Shown: in pieces, positions 7,958 through 15,583 of the stretch
Numbering within the stretch: the first letter of the stretch is position 1
Layout of the letters: each line of letters opens with the position of its first letter
NCBI RefSeq assembly: GCF_022511165.1
Contig: NZ_JAFLSB010000017.1
Location: 1 to 27,918, forward strand
Length of the DNA: 27,918 bases
Source: Helicobacter sp.
GTDB taxonomy: Bacteria; Campylobacterota; Campylobacteria; Campylobacterales; Helicobacteraceae
Direction: 5' to 3'
Program-made: the position numbers and the translations under genes
Notes under the pieces: generated by a model
What the model saw: the letters and a program-made list of their open reading frames with translations, nothing else
The model's database searches: none
What the model was told of the DNA's origin: nothing

Positions 7958-9495
7958 ATATTGCAAATCCTATATATTTCTTCAAAGCTACTTTGCCCAT
8001 TTTTGAGAAGCTCCATACCCTCTTCAAGCAAGGTTTTAAATCCCATTTCTTTAAGCACAGCAAGAATCTTGGCTTTATCCTGTGGTGATTTAATGTAATC
8101 ATAAAGCAAGGGAGAAATAGGTAATACTTCAGCACATAGCGTCCGCCCACTAAATCCTTGCCCATTACAATGCCCACAGCCAGAAGATTCAAAAAAGCTC
8201 CCTTCTTGGATATGCTTCCATAGATGCAAAAGATTCGCATTTGAAAGCTTATTATACACTACTTTGGCGGGAAGTGGCACTTTGCAATGTTGGCATAATT
8301 TGCGCACAAGTCTTTGAGACAGCACAAGGCGCATACTTGAAGCAAGCAGATAGCTTTGCGCCCCCATATCAAGCAAGCGCTCTATAACGCTTAGGGAATC
8401 ATTAGCGTGCAAAGTGCTTAGCACCAAATGCCCCGTTAAAGAAGCCCTCAAGGCTATATCAAGGCTTTGTTTGTCGCGTATCTCGCCAATCATCAATATA
8501 TCCGGATCGTGTCGTAGCAATGCCCGAAGAGCTTTACTAAAGCCAAAATCATATTTGTCATTTATCATCACTTGCGTAGTGAGTTGAGTATGATATTCAA
8601 TGGGATCTTCAAGGGTAATAATTTTTTTATGCGGAGATTTTATGGATTCTAACATCGCGTGAAGCGTTGTTGATTTGCCGCTTCCTGTGGGACCTGTGAG
8701 CAAGATAATGCCTTGAGATGCGCTGATATGAGTAGATATGATGTCTAAATGCTTTTCATTAAAGCCCAAAGATTGAAGCGTGATTGTTTGCGTATTCTTA
8801 GAGAGGATTCTAATCACAAGCGATTCGCCACCAAAAGAGGGCAAAATGGAGAGGCGAAAATCATAAATTAAGCCATTAAATTCCCTTCCAAATCGCCCAT
8901 CTTGACTTTGGCGCGTCTGGGTAATATCAAGCTCACATTCAAGTTTTAAACGCGAACTCAAAACACTAAGCACATCAGATTCAAAACAAAAAAGCTCTTG
9001 CAATAAGCCATCTATGCGCGCTCTAATACGCGCTTTGCTGTGTCCATTTTCTACAAAAGATTCAAAATGCACATCACTTGCTTTTTGCTCAATGCAGGTA
9101 AGTAAAATAAAATCAAGCAATGCTACCACGCACATATCTTCATTGGTAGAATCTATGTTTGTTTGGCTATGTCTTGGGTTTGTGTGCTGCTTAAGAAGCG
9201 CGTTTTTGAGGCTATGAAAGCGCTGAAAAAGATAAATGCGATGAGATTGAAGATTAAAGTCTTGCTTTGAGACATTAAAAAAGCATAAATGTGCTTGAGG
9301 GTAGAGACTTAAGATATGCGCGCGGATAAGCCCAAGTGGAGCACCATCTGCATAAAGTGCAATGTGAATCTCATTTGTGTTTTCATTGATATTAAAAATC
9401 AAACATTGATGCTTTTTTATAAATTTATACTCAAGCGCGATTAGGCATAATTCATTGAGCACAAGGTTTTGTAGGCTTACTGAAGAAAAACTCAT
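7954..9495 (-). CDS. gspE: GspE/PulE family assembly ATPase
   Basis: Hexameric cytoplasmic ATPase that powers pseudopilus or pilus assembly (GspE/PilB/MshE/CtsE). 513 residues: N-terminal domain, then core ATPase with Walker A GPTGSGKS (268-275), Asp box LEDPIEY (295-301), Walker B DILMIGEIRD (332-341) and His box TGHLVLSTLHAND (354-366). A zinc-binding tetracysteine (C401, C404, C440, C443, with CGHCNGQGFSGR) marks the GspE/PilB assembly branch, not the PilT retraction branch. The start ATG overlaps the secretin stop as ATGA, and the stop overlaps gspF in the same way, so translation of the three is probably coupled. Confidence 0.95.
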   Translation of the reverse strand: MSFSSVSLQNLVLNELCLIALEYKFIKKHQCLIFNINENTNEIHIALYADGAPLGLIRAHILSLYPQAHLCFFNVSKQDFNLQSHRIYLFQRFHSLKNALLKQHTNPRHSQTNIDSTNEDMCVVALLDFILLTCIEQKASDVHFESFVENGHSKARIRARIDGLLQELFCFESDVLSVLSSRLKLECELDITQTRQSQDGRFGREFNGLIYDFRLSILPSFGGESLVIRILSKNTQTITLQSLGFNEKHLDIISTHISASQGIILLTGPTGSGKSTTLHAMLESIKSPHKKIITLEDPIEYHTQLTTQVMINDKYDFGFSKALRALLRHDPDILMIGEIRDKQSLDIALRASLTGHLVLSTLHANDSLSVIERLLDMGAQSYLLASSMRLVLSQRLVRKLCQHCKVPLPAKVVYNKLSNANLLHLWKHIQEGSFFESSGCGHCNGQGFSGRTLCAEVLPISPLLYDYIKSPQDKAKILAVLKEMGFKTLLEEGMELLKNGQSSFEEIYRICNI

Positions 9496-11093
9496 TCTTG
9501 AATCCCGATGGATTCTTCTTTTGTAGAATCTTGAGGTTGGCGAGATTGCGTGAAGTCAATGATAGATTCAATATGTTTTTGTTCTTTAAGTGAGGGGGGA
9601 GATTCAAAATGAATAATGCGCGGGGCAATAACAATCACCATTTCTTGCGTTTCTTTGATGCTTGTTTTATAGCTAAAGAGATACCTTACAAGTGGAATAT
9701 CACCCAAAATTGGCACTTTGCGGATTACTTGCCCTTCTGTTTTATCAATAAGCCCACCGAGTATGATTTGCTCCCCATTTTTGACTTGCACAAGAGAAGA
9801 GAGTTGTTTTGTGGAGAGATTGGGCGGCATTTCAAGCGCGGTTGTTTGATTTTCAGTGGCAATATCTTTTGTTTTGGTAATGGAGGGATTAATTTTTAAA
9901 ATAATCTTATCCTCTTTAATGCTTGGTGTTACATCAAGCAAGATTCCTGCAAATACAGAGGGAAAAGCTTGGGCATTATTTTGTATGGAAGTGCCTTGTG
10001 TGGTTGTTTGATAGGTGGTGTTTTGAGCATATCGAAGCACGCTACCTACGCTAATGATTGCAGGTTGATTATTGAGTGTGAGTACTTTGGGATTAGAGAC
10101 AGATTGCACCCTACCATAGGTTTTAAGAAATTCTACAATGCGTTGAATGCTTATCCCTTGTGAGAAAATATTAATTGCAAAGCTTGTGCCGCTTGAACTC
10201 ACGCTCCCACTGCTACTATTTTCTGCATTTGGTGGGAGAGTGAGGAGATTGCCTAATTTATAAAACTCATTCCAATCCACGCCATAAGTTTGATTATCAG
10301 TGTGTTGGAGATTAAAAATATGCACATCAATAAGCACCTGTCTTTGAATCTTTTCATTGAGATTATGGATATATTGCTCAACTCGGCGCATTTGTGAGGG
10401 AGTAGCGGTAATAGTGAGCAATCCTGCGGCTTTGTTGATAATAATATCTTTGCTTTTGCCCTTTAATTCTGCGATTTTTGGTTGGTATATATCACCGGGT
10501 GCGTAAGCAACACCCGCAATTTCATCGTGCAATTCACCCCAAAAATCAATTTCATCAATGCTATAAATTTTTGTCCCACTTTTGCCAATATTTGGATTAT
10601 TTGAAGTTGCCTTGTCTATAGCCATTTTATGTGCTTGTGAGTTAAGCTCAAAATCTGAAAAACCCAGCGATGTGTGGCTGTAATTGGTGTTATAGAGACT
10701 TTGGGTTTGATTATCTTGTGAAAATATAATATCTGTATTGCTTGAGCCTACGCGTGTGGTGGCGATATAGTGAATCTCAAAGGTTTTAGTAAGAAGTGAG
10801 CTAATTTTGAGTGTATCGCGTTCAAGCTCATAATAGAAATCATTGCCAAGAATAAGGCTATTTAAGACATTTTTTAGGGGCTTATCTTTTATGTAAATAG
10901 CCATCTTTTTATTATCAAGCATTGTTTTGGTATTTTCTTGTGCATAAATAACATTGAGTTGGCATTGTGCGGCGACTTCCTCGATAATTTTGCTTAGGGA
11001 GACATTGCTATGAGAGCGGATATTAATAGGCGTGTTGCAAGCAAAAAGCGTCAAAGGCAAAAGATAAAAGCTTAAATAAGCAATCTTGGACAC
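9492..11093 (-). CDS. mshL: MshL/PilQ-type lipoprotein secretin
   Basis: Outer-membrane secretin forming the multimeric exit or entry pore. The GTG start at 11093 is chosen because AAGGAG lies 6 bases upstream and it begins a lipoprotein signal (SKIAYLSFYLLPLTLFAC, lipobox LFAC, lipidated Cys19); a longer in-frame reading adds 45 residues with no signal in front. The resulting 533-residue protein has a short STN-like domain (~31-80), a Ser/Gly-rich linker (~293-303), and a secretin domain with VSNPKVLTLNNQPAIISVG (332-350) and the conserved VPILGDIPLVRYLF (460-473). Domain content fits MSHA-type MshL and Campylobacter CtsD rather than large GspD with several N domains. It follows the PilP-like gene by 70 bases. 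Confidence 0.9.
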   Translation of the reverse strand: MSKIAYLSFYLLPLTLFACNTPINIRSHSNVSLSKIIEEVAAQCQLNVIYAQENTKTMLDNKKMAIYIKDKPLKNVLNSLILGNDFYYELERDTLKISSLLTKTFEIHYIATTRVGSSNTDIIFSQDNQTQSLYNTNYSHTSLGFSDFELNSQAHKMAIDKATSNNPNIGKSGTKIYSIDEIDFWGELHDEIAGVAYAPGDIYQPKIAELKGKSKDIIINKAAGLLTITATPSQMRRVEQYIHNLNEKIQRQVLIDVHIFNLQHTDNQTYGVDWNEFYKLGNLLTLPPNAENSSSGSVSSSGTSFAINIFSQGISIQRIVEFLKTYGRVQSVSNPKVLTLNNQPAIISVGSVLRYAQNTTYQTTTQGTSIQNNAQAFPSVFAGILLDVTPSIKEDKIILKINPSITKTKDIATENQTTALEMPPNLSTKQLSSLVQVKNGEQIILGGLIDKTEGQVIRKVPILGDIPLVRYLFSYKTSIKETQEMVIVIAPRIIHFESPPSLKEQKHIESIIDFTQSRQPQDSTKEESIGIQE

Positions 11094-11163
11094 CTTCAAC
11101 TCCTTCTTAAGATTGTTGTGTAAGCGTAGTAAAATATTGTAGCCTACATAAAATAATATGAGA

Positions 11164-11580
11164 TTATTCTTTTGCCACTCCCTCATCAAGGTCGTTCTTT
11201 TTATTGTTATTTGTGTGGATGTTTTCATCTATGCCTTTGCCTATGGGAATTTTTTGAATGAGTTTGCCTTTTTGGACGAGTATATATTGGGTGTGTATAT
11301 CAAGGATTGTATAGCCTCGTATCTTTTCGCCTTTATGAAGCCATTCTCCATTAATAAGGGCTTTACCATTGATAATAGCATAGAGTTCAAGTGTTTCTTG
11401 AGTGAGATTATGCTCAAATGGATTGCGTAGATTCTCTAATGTCTCAAGGCTTTGTATTTTAGAAAAATGTTGCAAAGAAGAAAGAAACTGCTCTATTTGT
11501 GCTTTATTCATAGCTTGAAGTGCAGGAGCAAAAAGTATTATGCCTAAAAGCACATAAAGTTGCTTCATCTCTTTTTTCAT
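11164..11580 (-). CDS. Putative PilP/MshK-like periplasmic assembly protein
   Basis: 138 residues with a signal peptide (MKKEMKQ, hydrophobic core, ALQA at 20-23). The mature part has LRNPFE and a C-terminal segment LINGEWLHKGEKIRGYTI followed by alternating hydrophobic strands, the pattern of the small beta domain of PilP/GspC/MshK. These proteins link the inner-membrane PilN/PilO pair to the secretin. The assignment rests on this pattern plus position directly before the secretin and after a PilO-like gene, exactly where mshK/pilP sits. ATG overlaps the upstream stop as ATGA. Sequence similarity to named families is weak. Confidence 0.6.
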   Translation of the reverse strand: MKKEMKQLYVLLGIILFAPALQAMNKAQIEQFLSSLQHFSKIQSLETLENLRNPFEHNLTQETLELYAIINGKALINGEWLHKGEKIRGYTILDIHTQYILVQKGKLIQKIPIGKGIDENIHTNNNKKNDLDEGVAKE

Positions 11581-12200
11581 TGCTGCACCCCTCTTTTTTC
11601 TTCTTTTCCTCCTTGCAAACGATGATCTATCATCAAAATATGAAAGGCGATATACGCATTATCTTTTGGCACAAGATGCAAAAAATCAACACTCAAAAAG
11701 CGATGAGATTCTATATGTGAAAGTAGAGCAATAATATCATCAAAACTCCCCTCCCCTTCTACACTAAGGGCATTAAGCGTGGGATAGGGGGCAAGAGAAA
11801 AAAGCGTAAGATTGTGGTCTTTAGCAAATTCAATGAGTGTGGGCATAAGCGTAAAAGGGTTGAGCAAAGGCTCTTGCGCGGTAAAATGCTGCTCTAAAAG
11901 TTTAAGATTGTCTTCTAGGTTATGGAGTGCTGTTTGTAAAGAGTGCATTTGCTCTAAATGAAGCGTTTTAGCATCGTGCAAGGAATCCCAAGAGAGTTTT
12001 AATTCTTTTTGCGTATGAGAATAAAGCGTTGTGAGGGTGCGATAATTTTCAAGCAATGGCATATAGATAAAATCAAGCACAATAAATATTACACATAAGC
12101 TTATAGCAATAAGAAGCAAGTATTTTTCGCGCCTCGTCTTGGTGGAGAGAAAATGATGTATGAATCCTTGTATTTTTGTAAGAAAAGCTCTATATTGCAT
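11577..12200 (-). CDS. Putative PilO/MshJ-like inner-membrane assembly protein
   Basis: About 207 residues: short cytoplasmic N-terminus, one membrane segment (about 27-48), a predicted coiled coil (about 50-105, rich in Leu/His/Gln) and a small alpha/beta periplasmic domain. This is the bitopic layout of PilO/GspM/MshJ. The ATG at 12200 is chosen because it overlaps the upstream stop by 11 bases; a GTG at 12245 with AGGA upstream would add 15 residues and overlap 56 bases, and cannot be excluded. Order (PilMN-like, this gene, PilP-like, secretin) supports the call more than sequence does. Confidence 0.6.
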   Translation of the reverse strand: MQYRAFLTKIQGFIHHFLSTKTRREKYLLLIAISLCVIFIVLDFIYMPLLENYRTLTTLYSHTQKELKLSWDSLHDAKTLHLEQMHSLQTALHNLEDNLKLLEQHFTAQEPLLNPFTLMPTLIEFAKDHNLTLFSLAPYPTLNALSVEGEGSFDDIIALLSHIESHRFLSVDFLHLVPKDNAYIAFHILMIDHRLQGGKEEKRGVQQ

Positions 12201-13596
12201 AGCGCACCACGATGATATGTGCATAAAAACGCGGAGATTCTGCACTTTCTTTGTCCTCTATAATAGAATCTTGCAAAAAGACTTGTGCATTAGCGTGAAA
12301 ATGTGCAAAAAGCGTAGAGATATGAACTTGACTTTGCGCACTCACTTGGAGTGAGGCAAGAAACATATTTGGGCTAAAATAAAAGCTTATATATTCATAG
12401 TTAATCGAATTTGCACGCGCATTGAGAATCTCTTGCACAAACATATAGCGTTGGTTATAGTTTTGCTGCCACAAATAAAGTTCCTCCAAGTTGCGCACGA
12501 GTTGCTCTTGTTTATATGCAAGAGATTGGAGTGTATCGTGTGTGAGAGATTGTAGAGATTGTGTTGTGGGAGATTCTGCTTGGATAAAAAGCGCCTCACT
12601 TTGAGCATTAAGTTCAGTAATATTGCGTTGTAGGGTGTGATTATAGACAAAAAGACTTAAAGGAATAATGCACATAAACATCGCACATATAAAGGCAAGT
12701 GCATAGTATAGTTTTTTATGTGGGTGTGGTTTTGGAGCGAAATTTGGCAAAGCATCTTGTGATGCAATCAAGGCATAATGCAAGGCTAAAATTGCTCTAA
12801 AGTCTTTTAAGTCCATATGGCGCGTTTGCTCACATATATGGCTTAGTGGAGCGATATGGAGTGTTTGGTTATTGATGTGGGGTGCACTGATATAAAAACT
12901 ATTATCTTCTTTTGCTTTGAGTAAGGATATAAGGGCATTATGCTCTTGCATCAAATAATAAATATGTGTGAAATGCTGATGATAGGCTTCTTGTAAATAA
13001 ATAATATGTGCGTTAATGAGAGTGTGTAATTCATCTTGGTTAGATTCTGCAGTTGGTGAGTGAATCTGCTCTAATGATGTGTGCTGACTTTTTTTACAGG
13101 GCAATATTTCTTTGAGCATACCCTTTTGAAAATAGCAGAGATATGATTCTATATAGGCAATAAAATTTTCTTGTATATTAAGCGCGCTAAGAGCGCAAGG
13201 CAAGAATATATCGCAGGTAATAATATGTGTTTTTGGAAGTGAAAAATCTTGTGTGCATTTAGTTTTATGATAAAAAAAGCATTCACACATACATTTTTGC
13301 TCATCAAAGAGATGAGCGCGTGAGGTAAAATAAAGCTCATAGGTATAGGGTGGCTCATCTAGGGCGGATTGTTGGTAGGCGAGGGCAAAAAGAAGTGAAG
13401 AAATATGAGAGCTTTGCATAGATTCTTTTTGTATTTCTAGGGTAAGATGTGTGAAATATGATAGAGGGGGGCAAAGAATACTGACTATTTTTGGCTTTTT
13501 AGCGTGAGCAGAGAGAGTATCGTTTATAAAAGTATAAGTGGTGTGAGTTTGCACATCAAAAAAACTTGGTGCTGTGGGTTTTTTGTGTATAGGCAT
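12190..13596 (-). CDS. Putative GspL/PilM-PilN-like bitopic assembly protein
   Basis: 468 residues. A ~295-residue N-terminal cytoplasmic domain is followed by one membrane segment (about 296-318), a coiled coil and a periplasmic domain ending in HIIVVRYAI. This layout equals GspL, or PilM fused to PilN (MshI-like). DFRAILALHYALIASQDALPNF (265-286) just before the membrane segment resembles the end of the PilM actin-like domain. No ATP-binding motifs are recognisable. The cytoplasmic half is unusually Cys/His-rich, with CMCECFFYHKTKC at 102-114. Start ATG overlaps the ruvC stop as TAATG. The call is structural plus positional. Confidence 0.6.
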   Translation of the reverse strand: MPIHKKPTAPSFFDVQTHTTYTFINDTLSAHAKKPKIVSILCPPLSYFTHLTLEIQKESMQSSHISSLLFALAYQQSALDEPPYTYELYFTSRAHLFDEQKCMCECFFYHKTKCTQDFSLPKTHIITCDIFLPCALSALNIQENFIAYIESYLCYFQKGMLKEILPCKKSQHTSLEQIHSPTAESNQDELHTLINAHIIYLQEAYHQHFTHIYYLMQEHNALISLLKAKEDNSFYISAPHINNQTLHIAPLSHICEQTRHMDLKDFRAILALHYALIASQDALPNFAPKPHPHKKLYYALAFICAMFMCIIPLSLFVYNHTLQRNITELNAQSEALFIQAESPTTQSLQSLTHDTLQSLAYKQEQLVRNLEELYLWQQNYNQRYMFVQEILNARANSINYEYISFYFSPNMFLASLQVSAQSQVHISTLFAHFHANAQVFLQDSIIEDKESAESPRFYAHIIVVRYAI

Positions 13597-14090
13597 TATT
13601 TTACTACCCTTGTTGCTTCTGCGTTTATTCTTTGAGAATGCGTAATGGCAATGGCAATGGCATCTGTAATATCAAGTGGCTTAATCTCACCCTTAATGCC
13701 CAAAACACGCTTAACCATAAAAGCGACTTGGGTTTTATCTGCCTTGCCATTGCCAGTGAGTGCTTTTTTGACTTGTAAGGGCGTGTATTCAGCAAAATGC
13801 CCGATTTCTTGGAGTATTTTGAGGCTTAATGCCCCGCGAAACTGCGCGAGTTTTATCACACTTTTAGGATTATAGGCAAAAAATATATCCTCAAGAGCAA
13901 CCTCATCAATGTGATATTGTTTAAGCACCAAGTCAATGCCCTCGATACACTCTATAATTTGACTTTGTAAATGTCGCTCTTTTATTTTAATAATTCCAGC
14001 TTCTATGAGCTTGAGGCTTTTTGGAGGATTGTAATCAATAATAGCATAGCCACAATTTCTGCTCCCGGGGTCAATGCCTAAGATATACAT
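13596..14090 (-). CDS. ruvC: Crossover junction endodeoxyribonuclease RuvC
   Basis: Resolves Holliday junctions together with RuvAB. 164 residues; the four catalytic acidic residues are visible: D7 (LGIDPGSRNCGYAI), E67 (ALEDIFF), D140 and D143 (LDITDAIAIA). ATG start with a weak GGA site. Divergent from dnaA, as in Campylobacter where ruvC and dnaA meet at the ends of the numbered chromosome. It is the first gene of the coupled block that runs into the pilus/secretion genes (TAATG overlap), so a recombination enzyme is probably co-expressed with a putative DNA-uptake machine. Confidence 0.96.
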   Translation of the reverse strand: MYILGIDPGSRNCGYAIIDYNPPKSLKLIEAGIIKIKERHLQSQIIECIEGIDLVLKQYHIDEVALEDIFFAYNPKSVIKLAQFRGALSLKILQEIGHFAEYTPLQVKKALTGNGKADKTQVAFMVKRVLGIKGEIKPLDITDAIAIAITHSQRINAEATRVVK

Positions 14091-14251
14091 ATTTAATCCA
14101 AATTAAAAGTTTTTTGCATTATGATTCCCCTTTCATTTTGCGATGTTAAGTTAGCGATATTTTAAGGGATTTATCAGCTAAAATAGAGCGACTTTTCACA
14201 TTTTTTCACATCATTAATCTATGATATAGGACATAGAGTAAGGCTTAAAGA
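14091..14251. other. ruvC-dnaA intergenic region, candidate oriC segment
   Basis: 161 bases between divergent ruvC and dnaA. It contains two adjacent DnaA-box-like sites (14192-14200 and 14202-14210) and AT-rich sequence on both sides. In epsilonproteobacteria the ruvC-dnaA junction is a known origin location, and H. pylori has an origin sub-region (oriC1) upstream of dnaA. No full box cluster or clear unwinding element can be proven here by eye. Confidence 0.45.
14192..14210 (+). promoter_or_regulatory. Two DnaA-box-like sites in tandem
   Basis: CTTTTCACA (14192-14200) and TTTTTCACA (14202-14210) share the TTCACA core of Helicobacter-type DnaA boxes and are repeated exactly 10 bases apart, placing them on the same helix face. 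A third identical core in inverse orientation (TGTGAAAAG, 14506-14514) lies inside dnaA. They may serve origin function, dnaA autoregulation, or both. Confidence 0.5.
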
Positions 14252-15583
14252 TTGCGTATAGATAATATATTAACAAAACTTAAAAACAAACTATCATTGC
14301 AAGAGTATGAATCTTATATTTTGCTTATGGAATATGATGAAAATGCCTCTAGGACAGATTTAGAGGTTTTTTATGTGCCAAATATTTTTGTAGCAAATTG
14401 GATAAAAAGCAATTATATTGATATGATTGCAAAAGCATTTGAAGAAGAAAGTGCTAATGGTGTGCGCCCAGAAATTCACATTAAATTAAAAGAAAAACAT
14501 AAAAATGTGAAAAGTTTAAAAATCAATAAAAGCACAACACATTTTCAAATGAATACTCTTTCTTTGAATCCATTTTATCTCATTGACAATTTTGTCGTTG
14601 GCAAGTCCAATGAACACGCCTTTACCATAGCCAAAATCATATCCCAGCAACAAGCGACAATGTATAATCCCGTGATGATTTATGGGAATTCTGGGCTTGG
14701 CAAAACGCATCTTTTAAATGCCATAGGGAATTGTGTCAAAGAGCAAAACAAAGATGTGATATATGTCCTTGCGGAGGATTTTTTGAATGAATATACAGAA
14801 AAGATTAGGCGCGGGACAATGGACGGATTCCGCGATAAATATCGTAAGTGCGATTATTTGCTTATTGATGATGTGCAGTTTTTGGGTGGCAAAGAGGGTG
14901 TGCAAGAAGAGGTTCTTAATACCTTTAATGCACTCTATGGAATGAAAAAACAAATTGTGATGACAAGTGATAAACCACCAAAAGAGATTAAGGGCTTGGC
15001 AGATAGGCTCCGCTCTCGCTTTGAGGGGGGGATAATGGCAGAAATTACTAACCCCGAGCTTGAGACAAAGATTGCTATTATTGAATCTAAATGTGAAATC
15101 AATAGCATCAATCTTGAGAGAGAGATAATTGAATATATCGCTTCAAATATTCACGGCAATATCCGCCAAATCGAGGGGATACTTTCTACGATTAACCTTA
15201 ACCTTAATCTCTCGCCTGAAAGTAGCGCACATAAAGTGGCTGAAAATGTACTCAAAAACTACCAAAATGAGCGGTTAGAGGGCATTACGCTTCAAAATAT
15301 CATTAAGGCAGTAAGCAAGGAGCTTAATATCAAGCCAAGCGAGATTGTTTCCAAAGAGCGCAGCCGCAAGGTGGCTTTTGCAAGACGCGCAGTGATTTAT
15401 CTTGCGCGCAATCTAACGATTAATTCTATGCCAATACTTGCAAAAGAATTAGGTATGAAAGATCATAGCGCAGTAAGTAAGGCACTAAAGAATATTGAAA
15501 CAGAGATTGCCCAAGATAGTTCCACAAAAAATATCATAGAAGATATTAAAAATAAAATTCAACAGAGTTTGAGCGATGTCTAG
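14252..15583 (+). CDS. dnaA: Chromosomal replication initiator DnaA
   Basis: 443 residues. Domain I (1-~85), short linker, AAA+ domain III with Walker A GNSGLGKT (145-152), Walker B LLIDDVQF (203-210) and arginine-finger region GLADRLRSRFEGG (248-260), and domain IV with the helix-turn-helix ending GMKDHSAVSKA (401-411). The start is TTG at 14252: no ATG is available that keeps domain I, and AAGG lies 8 bases upstream. The DNA-contact loop reads KDHSAV where most bacteria have RDHTTV, consistent with the divergent boxes of this group. The 3' end overlaps the MFS gene by 8 bases, so no intergenic space follows dnaA. Confidence 0.97.
   Translation: MRIDNILTKLKNKLSLQEYESYILLMEYDENASRTDLEVFYVPNIFVANWIKSNYIDMIAKAFEEESANGVRPEIHIKLKEKHKNVKSLKINKSTTHFQMNTLSLNPFYLIDNFVVGKSNEHAFTIAKIISQQQATMYNPVMIYGNSGLGKTHLLNAIGNCVKEQNKDVIYVLAEDFLNEYTEKIRRGTMDGFRDKYRKCDYLLIDDVQFLGGKEGVQEEVLNTFNALYGMKKQIVMTSDKPPKEIKGLADRLRSRFEGGIMAEITNPELETKIAIIESKCEINSINLEREIIEYIASNIHGNIRQIEGILSTINLNLNLSPESSAHKVAENVLKNYQNERLEGITLQNIIKAVSKELNIKPSEIVSKERSRKVAFARRAVIYLARNLTINSMPILAKELGMKDHSAVSKALKNIETEIAQDSSTKNIIEDIKNKIQQSLSDV

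Noticed and set aside
7958..7966. TTG at 7966 as gspF start
   Set aside because: The AGGA motif directly abuts it, whereas the ATG at 7957 overlaps the gspE stop as ATGA like other joints in this cluster.
11158..11430. Plus-strand frame of 90 codons opposite the PilP-like gene
   Set aside because: The minus-strand frame has a signal peptide, ATGA coupling and operon position; the plus frame has none of these.
15025..15031. G7 run inside dnaA as a phase-variation tract
   Set aside because: It encodes Glu-Gly-Gly in the conserved arginine-finger region of an essential gene and is below lengths known to slip often.
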